A program made the position numbers and the translations under genes. The notes under the pieces are model-generated. The model made no database searches. It saw only the letters and a list, made by a program, of their open reading frames with translations, and was not told the DNA's origin. 51,775 nt of DNA, from assembly GCA_937925855.1 (NCBI GenBank), contig CALAMO010000034.1, positions 1 through 51,775 on the forward strand. The letters are read 5' to 3'. The DNA is from an uncultured Thiotrichaceae bacterium (GTDB lineage Bacteria > Pseudomonadota > Gammaproteobacteria > Thiotrichales > Thiotrichaceae). How positions within the stretch are numbered: the stretch's first letter is position 1; every line of letters starts with the position of its first letter. This document shows positions 45,428-51,775 of this stretch, piece after piece.

Positions 45428-46666
45428 ATGTCGAAAAAAACTGAGCCAAGTACGATTGTAGCGCTGGACATTGGCACATCTAAAGTCGTTGCTATGGTGG
45501 GTGAGGTCACGGACGAAGGTCGCCTAGAGGTGATTGGAATTGGTTCTTATCCGTCGCGAGGCTTGAAGAAAGGCGTGGTGGTCAATATTGAATCCACGAT
45601 CCAGTCGATTCAGCGGGCGGTGGAAGAGGCCGAACTGATGTCTGGCCTACAGATTGAGTCAGTCTACGTCGGTATCGCCGGTAGCCATGTGCGCAGTTTG
45701 AACTCGCACGGCATTGTGGCGATTAAGGATAAGGAAGTGACGCCGTTTGATGTTGATCGGGTGATGGATGCGGCGCGGGCCGTAGCGATTCCAGCAGATC
45801 AGCGCATTCTGCATGTGCTGCCACAGGAATATGTCATCGATCAGCAGGAAGGGATTCGTGAACCGGTCGGCATGTCCGGTGTGCGCTTGGAGGCGCGGGT
45901 GCATTTAGTGACGGCGGCGCACAGTGCGGCGCAGAACATCGTGAAGTGCGTGGAGCGCTGCGGCCTGCGGGTGGAAGATATTATTTTGGAACAGGTGGCA
46001 TCCAGCTATGCGGTGCTGGAAGAGGACGAAAAAGAACTCGGCGCCTGTTTGGTGGATATTGGTGGCGGCACCAGTGATATTGCGGTTTTTATTAACGGTT
46101 CGATTCACCATACTGCGGTGATCCCGATTGCTGGTGATCAGGTGACCAATGATATTGCGGTCGCCGTTAGAACGCCAACACCTCATGCTGAAACCATCAA
46201 GGTGAAGCATGGCTCGGCGCTGCGTCAGCTGGTGGAAGAAGAGGCGTTTGTCGAGGTGCCGGGTGTGGGTGAGCGTGAAGCCCGCAGTTTGTCGACCCAG
46301 ACGTTGGCCTCGGTGATTGAGCCGCGTTATGAAGAGTTGTTTTCGCTGGTGCTGCAAGAACTGCGGCGCAGTGGTTATGAGGAGCGTATTGGCGCAGGGA
46401 TTGTGTTAACCGGAGGGACTTCAAAAATGCCAGGCGTGGTCGAGCTGGCGGAAGAGGTTTTTCATATGCCGGTGCGTATCGGGATGCCGCGCGATATTGG
46501 TGGCTTACGGGGCGAAGTGCAAAACCCCATTCACTCGACTGGAGTGGGGCTGCTGCTGTATGGAATCGCGCAGCAGGCTTATGGTGAAACTCGGACTTTC
46601 AGTTCAACAGTGGAGACTGAGGGTTTCTGGGATCGCATCAGAAATTGGTTTAACGGAAATTTTTAA
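45428..46666 (+). CDS. ftsA: Cell division protein FtsA
   Basis: FtsA is an actin-like ATPase that ties FtsZ filaments to the membrane and activates the divisome. The 412-aa product has the phosphate-1 motif VALDIGTSKVVAMVG, the FtsA-specific 1C domain, the phosphate-2 motif LVDIGGGTSDIAVF and the adenosine motif VLTGGTSKM. The last residues FWDRIRNWF form the membrane-binding amphipathic helix. ATG 45428 follows the ftsQ stop by 2 bp and has GGGAG upstream. Confidence 0.97.
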   Translation: MSKKTEPSTIVALDIGTSKVVAMVGEVTDEGRLEVIGIGSYPSRGLKKGVVVNIESTIQSIQRAVEEAELMSGLQIESVYVGIAGSHVRSLNSHGIVAIKDKEVTPFDVDRVMDAARAVAIPADQRILHVLPQEYVIDQQEGIREPVGMSGVRLEARVHLVTAAHSAAQNIVKCVERCGLRVEDIILEQVASSYAVLEEDEKELGACLVDIGGGTSDIAVFINGSIHHTAVIPIAGDQVTNDIAVAVRTPTPHAETIKVKHGSALRQLVEEEAFVEVPGVGEREARSLSTQTLASVIEPRYEELFSLVLQELRRSGYEERIGAGIVLTGGTSKMPGVVELAEEVFHMPVRIGMPRDIGGLRGEVQNPIHSTGVGLLLYGIAQQAYGETRTFSSTVETEGFWDRIRNWFNGNF

Positions 46667-46693
46667 TATTGTTATGAATGGAGATAAACGGGC

Positions 46694-47860
46694 ATGTTCG
46701 AATTAATGGATAATATTGACAGTGGTGCCGTCATTAAGGTGGTGGGTGTCGGAGGCGGCGGCGGTAATGCCGTGATAAATATGCTGGAGTCGGGTATCGA
46801 GGGCGTAGATTATATCTGTGCCAATACCGATGCCCAAGCCCTGCAGGGTACTGGCTTAAAAGACATCTTGCAGCTTGGTAGTGCGTTGACAAAAGGTTTG
46901 GGAGCGGGTGCTAATCCAGAAGTCGGGCGGGAAGCTGCGCTGGAAGATCGAGAGCGGATTAAAGAACTGATTAGCGGTTCTGATATGCTGTTTATTACGG
47001 CAGGTATGGGGGGTGGTACTGGCACCGGTGCAGCACCGGTTGTCGCTGAGATTGCCAGCGACCTGGGTATTTTGACAGTGGCAGTGGTGACGAAACCCTT
47101 TCCGTTTGAAGGACCAAAGCGCATGCGCGCTGCTGAGGAAGGCATTGAAGAGTTAGGCAAATATGTGGACTCATTGATTACCATCCCTAATCAAAAGCTG
47201 CTGACTTCGCTTGGGAAGAATGTCTCATTACTGGATGCGTTCAAGGAAGCGAATAATGTCTTGTTGAATGCGGTGCAAGGGATTGCTGAGCTGATTACTC
47301 GCCCTGGATTGATCAACGTGGATTTTGCTGATGTGCGTACTACTATGTCCGGCATGGGTGTGTCCATGATGGGTATGGGGCGTGCTCAGGGTGATGAGCG
47401 TGCGGCTAAAGCGGCTGAGGCGGCTATTTCTAGTCCATTACTGGAAGATATTAGCCTGGACGGTGCTCGCGGTATTTTGGTTAATATTACGGCTGGACTG
47501 GACATGGGTATTCATGAGTTTGAAGAGGTTGGCGAAGTGGTTCGCCGCTTTGCGGCTGATGATGCGACTGTCGTGGTCGGTACGGTGATTGATACTGAAA
47601 TGAGTGATGAAGTGCGCGTGACGCTGGTAGCGACCGGCCTGGAAGATTCTATGGTGGTTGCTCCACCTACGCCGATACAACAGCAGCCAGCCGCCAAGCC
47701 ACGTCCTAATCTGCGCCCGGTGGAGATTGAAGAATCAATGCCGCAAAAGATGGTAGCAGGCAGTGATGTACGTGCTACCGGCTCAGGGCGCTATGATCGG
47801 GGGGGATACGAATCAGGCGTGCTGGATATCCCAGCGTTCTTGCGTAATCAGGCCGACTAA
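46694..47860 (+). CDS. ftsZ: Cell division GTPase FtsZ
   Basis: FtsZ is the tubulin-like GTPase that forms the Z ring. The 388-aa product has [12 protein letters not shown], the GTP-binding tubulin signature GGGTGTG and the [11 protein letters not shown] catalytic T7 loop region. A flexible linker leads to the conserved C-terminal peptide [11 protein letters not shown], which binds FtsA and ZipA. GGAGA lies about 9 nt before the ATG. It is 27 bp after ftsA. Confidence 0.98.
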   Translation: MFELMDNIDSGAVIKVVGVGGGGGNAVINMLESGIEGVDYICANTDAQALQGTGLKDILQLGSALTKGLGAGANPEVGREAALEDRERIKELISGSDMLFITAGMGGGTGTGAAPVVAEIASDLGILTVAVVTKPFPFEGPKRMRAAEEGIEELGKYVDSLITIPNQKLLTSLGKNVSLLDAFKEANNVLLNAVQGIAELITRPGLINVDFADVRTTMSGMGVSMMGMGRAQGDERAAKAAEAAISSPLLEDISLDGARGILVNITAGLDMGIHEFEEVGEVVRRFAADDATVVVGTVIDTEMSDEVRVTLVATGLEDSMVVAPPTPIQQQPAAKPRPNLRPVEIEESMPQKMVAGSDVRATGSGRYDRGGYESGVLDIPAFLRNQAD

Positions 47861-47895
47861 AACCGTGCTGTAAAGACGCTATATGCCCGTGTAAT

Positions 47896-47922
47896 GACCG
47901 ACTGGAATGGAATCCGTCGGTC
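47896..47922. terminator. Hairpin after ftsZ
   Basis: GACCGAC (47896-47902) and GTCGGTC (47916-47922) form a 7-bp stem that can extend by GGA/TCC with one bulge. No T tract follows, so it may slow transcription or stabilise RNA ends rather than terminate fully. Confidence 0.45.
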
Positions 47923-48018
47923 TTACTCATCTGCTTGTGCGGCTACTTTGGGCCATGTCGAGTATTGCTGCCTGTTATTTGTTATCGTGTCTTGCTTATC
48001 ATGTATTAGGACTTTTCG

Positions 48019-48027
48019 TGTTACACT
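48019..48027 (+). promoter_or_regulatory. Extended -10 promoter of lpxC
   Basis: TG at 48019-48020, one base and TACACT (48022-48027) make an extended -10 element about 77 bp before lpxC. No good -35 is seen, which is usual for extended -10 promoters. Confidence 0.5.
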
Positions 48028-48103
48028 ACGCGCGTAAATTTAGGGCGGGTATGCTTTTAACCCTTAGTCAGTGCGGTCACCAATAACAAAGTTGAGGCAA
48101 GCG

Positions 48104-49021
48104 GTGCTTAAACAAAGAACGTTACAAGAGACGGTTTCGACGGTCGGTATTGGCCTGCATTCTGGTAAAAAGGTTGCGATGTGTATTCGTCCGGCGGCCG
48201 TAAATACTGGAATTGTGTTTCGCCGGACTGATTTGGAGGGCTTTCCTGAAATTGCGTTGCACCCTGAACACGTCGGTGAAACCAACCTCTGTACGGCCTT
48301 AGTTGACGGTGATATCAAGGTCGCGACTATCGAACACCTACTGTCAGCCATGGCAGGTTTAGGGATCGATAATGCCTATGTCGATTTGGACGCGCCCGAA
48401 ATTCCCATTATGGATGGCAGTGCCGCCCCCTTCCTCTATTTACTATTATCCGCTGGTATTGCGCAGCAATACAGTGCTAAGCGTTTTATCCGCATTAAAG
48501 AAGCAGTGACGGTCGAGCGCGGTGATGCTTGGGCTTCCCTGCTGCCTTATGATGGTTTCAAAGCGTCTTTCACCATTGATTTTAATCACCCCGCCGTTAA
48601 TTCAACCGGCCAAACTGTGAACATTGATTTCTCTAGCCAGCCTTATGCCAGTGAAATTGCGCGGGCGCGTACCTTTGGTTTTATGAAAGACATTGAAAAG
48701 CTGCGCGCACTGAACCTGACGCTGGGTGGCAGCCTAGAAAATGCGATTGTGCTGGATGAATTTCGGGTATTGAACCCGGATGGTCTGCGCTATCAGGATG
48801 AATTTGTCCGCCATAAAGTGCTGGATGCGATTGGTGATCTGTATACGTTGGGGCATGGTATTATCGGTGCTTTCCACGGCCATAAAGCGGGTCATGCGGT
48901 TAATAATAGCTTGGTGCGCGCACTCTTAAAGCAGCGTGAGTGCTGGGAGTTGGTCACGCTCGATGAAGATCAACAGCAGCATGCTATTTTTTCTGATCCT
49001 TATGTGCTGGCCGGGGTTTGA
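48104..49021 (+). CDS. lpxC: UDP-3-O-acyl-GlcNAc deacetylase
   Basis: LpxC catalyses the committed step of lipid A synthesis using zinc. The 305-aa product opens LKQRTLQETVSTVGIGLHSGKK. The zinc ligands are the His in TIEHLLSAMAG and the His and Asp in RHKVLDAIGDL. GTG 48104 is chosen because it gives the canonical N terminus and has GAGG 6 nt upstream; an in-frame ATG at 48071 would add 11 residues. Placement after ftsZ is conserved in gammaproteobacteria. Confidence 0.96.
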   Translation: MLKQRTLQETVSTVGIGLHSGKKVAMCIRPAAVNTGIVFRRTDLEGFPEIALHPEHVGETNLCTALVDGDIKVATIEHLLSAMAGLGIDNAYVDLDAPEIPIMDGSAAPFLYLLLSAGIAQQYSAKRFIRIKEAVTVERGDAWASLLPYDGFKASFTIDFNHPAVNSTGQTVNIDFSSQPYASEIARARTFGFMKDIEKLRALNLTLGGSLENAIVLDEFRVLNPDGLRYQDEFVRHKVLDAIGDLYTLGHGIIGAFHGHKAGHAVNNSLVRALLKQRECWELVTLDEDQQQHAIFSDPYVLAGV

Positions 49022-49058
49022 GGCGCATTGATTCGTCATCGATTCAGTGCTTGCTGGA

Positions 49059-49466
49059 TCAGTTAATCTGGGCCAGCCTGCGCAATGCATCCTGTAGCTC
49101 CTGATCTTCAATGCCACTGGCAATGCTGCTGAGTACGTCTGCGGTCTTTGTGGACACTGTCTTTCGGCTGAGCTGCCGCCTTTTTTTGGGTAATGGTACG
49201 CTCATTAATTTTATTTCCAGCCGAGTGATGCGTAGCTCAGTCTGTTCGTTGAGATACTGCGTGAGTGGCTTCTGCATAAAGCGGGCCTGTGTGGCGAACT
49301 GAGTGTCATCCGTCAGTAGAATTAAGTGTTTACCCCTTACCAGCGGCCAGAGGCGGTTTTCTAGCGGTAGTGACATAAAACGGCTGATAAGCTGCGTTAA
49401 TCGGTCAACTTGATTTAATTTTTCATGAAGAAAACAACCCTGCATCAGCCCATCGAGGCTTTTCAT
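49059..49466 (-). CDS. DciA-like protein (DUF721)
   Basis: DciA proteins help load the replicative helicase DnaB in bacteria lacking DnaC. The 135-aa product has the DUF721 pattern: LTQLISRFMSLP, then HLILLTDDTQFATQARFMQKPLTQYL and the strand pair RITRLEIKLMSVP. ATG 49466 has GGAG about 6 nt upstream; the in-frame ATGs at 49478 and 49511 are weaker. Opposite orientation between lpxC and an M23 peptidase gene near secA is a known arrangement and supports the call. Confidence 0.75.
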   Translation of the reverse strand: MKSLDGLMQGCFLHEKLNQVDRLTQLISRFMSLPLENRLWPLVRGKHLILLTDDTQFATQARFMQKPLTQYLNEQTELRITRLEIKLMSVPLPKKRRQLSRKTVSTKTADVLSSIASGIEDQELQDALRRLAQIN

Positions 49467-49575
49467 CCTATACTCCATTGCGTTGAGCGATAAGTTTGTC
49501 CAAAACCCCATTTCTCTCTGTCTAACTCGTCCGCCGAGCTAGGCGTCTGGCTTGTACAAAGGAATGTTGTCGGTT

Positions 49576-50541
49576 ATGAAAATGATCTGCATCAGTAGTG
49601 ATGGCTATCGCCGTGCTGCTTTTGATCTGAATTTGATGTTACATCTTCTATTGCTTGCAATCATTATAGCACTGTTGTTGATTGCTTTATCAGTAAACCA
49701 AACGCACGGTTTGTATAAGTTGGCTGAGACACCGCCGCCCAGTTCGCTGCAACCTGAAGCGGCGCATAGAATTGTGACCGCATTGGAGGCGCAGATGGCG
49801 ACCGTGCGTGAAATTCAACAGGCTTACGCCAGTTATACGGTAGACGTGGACACGTTTTCCCAGCGCCTGGGGAATATGGAGGCAGAAATCGTGCGCATTA
49901 ACGCGCTGGCTAAGCGTGTGATCAGGCGCGCACGGCTTGATCCTCGTGAATTTTTATTGGATAAGCCACCGCCTCGTGGTGGGCTGGATGTAAGCTACCG
50001 ACCCGCTAGTGCCCCTCAGGTGTCGACGACTGAATTGATTGATGCGTTTCAAACAATGGAGCTGCAGCTGGCGCGGCAGGAAAATGTATTGGATACGTTG
50101 TATCAAGTGATGGAAGGTCGAGCCATTGCCGCCGAAGTTTCGCCTTCCTTTGTGCCCGTCAAGCAGGGCTATATTTCCTCGCCGTTTGGACTGCGGCGTG
50201 ATCCGTTCAATGGCCGCAGCAGAATGCACCGTGGAATGGATTTCGCGGGTGCTCGCGGCACGGCAGTTCATTCGGTCGCCAGTGGTGTGGTATCATTTGT
50301 TGGGCGTAAAGGTGGCTACGGTATTGTGGTTGAAATTGATCACGGTGATAACCTGATTAGCCGCTATGCGCATCTGGATAAAGCGCTGGTAAAGAAGGGT
50401 GTTGTGATCAAGAAAGCAGGCAAAATTGCCTTGTTAGGGAGTACAGGTCGTTCGACCGGCCCTCATTTGCACTTAGAAATTCTGCACCACGGTGAGCGGA
50501 TTGACCCACAGCGCTACCTAGTGGACGTTAAGCGGTATTAA
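49576..50541 (+). CDS. M23 family metallopeptidase, membrane-anchored
   Basis: The 321-aa product has a membrane helix at about residues 18-40, a coiled-coil region and a LytM/M23 domain from about residue 200. The zinc-site motifs are present: HRGMDFAG (H-x3-D) and HLHLE (H-x-H), so it can be catalytically active as a peptidoglycan endopeptidase. The start is uncertain: ATG 49576 has AAAGGA 12 nt upstream, while ATG 49564 and TTG 49552 are alternatives. It lies between lpxC and secA as in many relatives. Confidence 0.88.
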   Translation: MKMICISSDGYRRAAFDLNLMLHLLLLAIIIALLLIALSVNQTHGLYKLAETPPPSSLQPEAAHRIVTALEAQMATVREIQQAYASYTVDVDTFSQRLGNMEAEIVRINALAKRVIRRARLDPREFLLDKPPPRGGLDVSYRPASAPQVSTTELIDAFQTMELQLARQENVLDTLYQVMEGRAIAAEVSPSFVPVKQGYISSPFGLRRDPFNGRSRMHRGMDFAGARGTAVHSVASGVVSFVGRKGGYGIVVEIDHGDNLISRYAHLDKALVKKGVVIKKAGKIALLGSTGRSTGPHLHLEILHHGERIDPQRYLVDVKRY

Positions 50542-50788
50542 ATTCACCGTATAGCCAGCTAATCAATATATACTAGCCACACCGTAGCGGGTGCTGTTTC
50601 TGAACGGTGTCCCAGGGCCTTTTTGTATAGCGATGGCTTGTTTTATCCGTGTTAAACCCAACATAGAGTAATGAAATATGACTGTGTTGGTGAAAGTGCG
50701 GCCTTATCTGATTAGGCTCGACTGTTCGCATGCTGACATGGGCAAGTGCCGGTACATCACTGGTAAAATTTAGGAGAGATATAAGCAT
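50542..50788. other. Leader region of secA
   Basis: This 247-bp region has no supported gene. A frame on the minus strand here lacks family resemblance. TTGTTT (50638-50643), N18 and CATAGA (50662-50667) form a weak promoter candidate. No SecM-like arrest peptide was found. Confidence 0.4.
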
Positions 50789-51775
50789 ATGCTGGGTTCT
50801 GTTGCCAGGAAGATTTTTGGTAGTCGTAATGACCGTCTGGTCAAGGCGTATTTTAAAATTGTAAAAAACATCAATGCCTATGAAGATGACCTGGCCGCGC
50901 TGAGTGATACCGCGTTACAGGCGAAGACCGCCGCGTTTAAGCAGCGTCTGGCAGACGGTGCCAAGCTGGATGATTTGCTGCCGGAAGCTTTCGCGGTGGT
51001 GCGAGAAGCCAGTAAGCGCGTGCTGGGTATGCGCCACTATGATGTGCAGATGATCGGCGGGATGGTGTTAAACAGTGGTAAGATTGCTGAAATGCGCACT
51101 GGTGAGGGCAAAACGCTGGTTGCGACGCTGTCTGCTTATCTGAATGCACTCACGGGGAACGGCGTACACGTTATCACCGTGAATGACTACCTGGCTCAGC
51201 GTGATGCAGAATGGATGTCCAAGTTATACAGTTTTCTCGGTTTATCGACTGGGGTGATTATTAATGGCCTGGATCAGGCGCAGCGGCGGTCTGCGTACGC
51301 TGCTGATATTACCTACGGCACGAATAACGAATTTGGCTTTGACTACCTGCGTGACAATATGGCGTTCTCACTGGAAGAACGGGTGCAGCGTCCGTTGAGC
51401 TACGCGGTTGTCGATGAGGTGGATTCGATCCTGATTGATGAAGCGCGTACGCCGCTGATTATTTCCGGGCCAAGCCAAGATGCTTCTGGGCTATATCAGG
51501 CAATTAATAAAGTTATTCCTACGCTTACGAAGCAGGAAGAGGAAGACGGCCCCGGTGATTACTCCGTCGATGAAAAAGGCAAGCAGGTCTATTTTACTGA
51601 AGACGGCCAGGAGAATGCAGAAAAACTCCTGCAAGACGCTGGGATTTTAGAGGAAGGCAACGGCCTGTATGACTCGGCCAGCATTGCTGTTTTGCATCAC
51701 CTGAATGCGGGGTTGCGGGCACACGTCTTATTCCAGAAGAATATCGACTACATCGTCAGCGATGGCAAAATCGTA
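50789..51775 (+). CDS. secA: SecA protein translocase ATPase, N-terminal part
   Basis: SecA drives preproteins through SecYEG. The window holds the first 329 residues and the gene runs off the end. It starts [16 protein letters not shown] and has the Walker A motif [43 protein letters not shown] and the DEAD-box variant [21 protein letters not shown], followed by the start of the preprotein cross-linking domain. GGAGAG (50773-50778) precedes the ATG at 50789. No truncation is seen within the visible part. Confidence 0.97.
   Translation, partial: MLGSVARKIFGSRNDRLVKAYFKIVKNINAYEDDLAALSDTALQAKTAAFKQRLADGAKLDDLLPEAFAVVREASKRVLGMRHYDVQMIGGMVLNSGKIAEMRTGEGKTLVATLSAYLNALTGNGVHVITVNDYLAQRDAEWMSKLYSFLGLSTGVIINGLDQAQRRSAYAADITYGTNNEFGFDYLRDNMAFSLEERVQRPLSYAVVDEVDSILIDEARTPLIISGPSQDASGLYQAINKVIPTLTKQEEEDGPGDYSVDEKGKQVYFTEDGQENAEKLLQDAGILEEGNGLYDSASIAVLHHLNAGLRAHVLFQKNIDYIVSDGKIV

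Noticed and set aside
50573-50788. 71-codon frame on the minus strand before secA
   Set aside because: No family resemblance, no ribosome site, and it lies within the secA leader.

Overview
The window is chromosomal DNA from a gammaproteobacterium outside the Enterobacterales. Four conserved blocks support this: a 5S rRNA end followed by tRNA-Pro/Arg/His/Leu and tig-clpP-clpX-lon-hupB; hupB followed by tRNA-Val, tRNA-Asp and ppiD; rnpB just upstream of mraZ; and a complete division and cell-wall cluster running from mraZ to ftsZ, then lpxC, a DciA-like gene, an M23 peptidase and secA. The order resembles Pseudomonas-type relatives. I cannot name a genus from sequence alone.

Layout. 1-860: the 3' part of 5S rRNA with its terminator, then a four-tRNA operon with a near-consensus promoter. 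932-7503: protein quality control (trigger factor, ClpP, ClpX, Lon) and the HU DNA-binding protein. 7520-11604: two tRNAs, PpiD, the tRNA methylthiotransferase MtaB and a lipoprotein. 11898-13124: an unrecognised membrane-anchored protein built almost entirely of repeats. 13210-23617: an accessory catabolic island. 23620-29942: a methyltransferase, a BamE-like lipoprotein, a DUF389 membrane protein, a coupled operon (unknown, DUF1853, EamA transporter) and a degenerate M28-peptidase-like membrane protein. 30070-30440: RNase P RNA. 30608-49021: the mra/fts/mur cluster through lpxC, mostly with start and stop codons overlapping. 49059-51775: dciA-like, an M23 peptidase and the start of secA.

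The most interesting region is 13210-23617. A minus-strand operon encodes a feruloyl-CoA synthase-like ligase, an ACMSD-type amidohydrolase, an enoyl-CoA hydratase, a short-chain dehydrogenase and an acyl-CoA dehydrogenase. A nearby separate gene encodes the oxygenase of vanillate O-demethylase. Together they fit a CoA-dependent, thiolase-free beta-oxidative deacetylation of ferulate or related hydroxycinnamates to vanillate and then protocatechuate. Two duplicated regulators, one intact and one frameshifted, each lie divergent to a catabolic gene. The intact regulator fuses a transposase-type helix-turn-helix to a TetR protein. Both intergenic regions carry the same approximately 26-bp sequence, which contains the -35 elements of the divergent promoters; this suggests one regulon built by duplication. 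A 182-bp inverted-repeat element lies inside the catabolic operon.

Other points worth a look are a 25-codon reading frame overlapping the clpX start, repeated GTGG motifs that look like a MraZ operator, and a repeat cluster between rnpB and mraZ.
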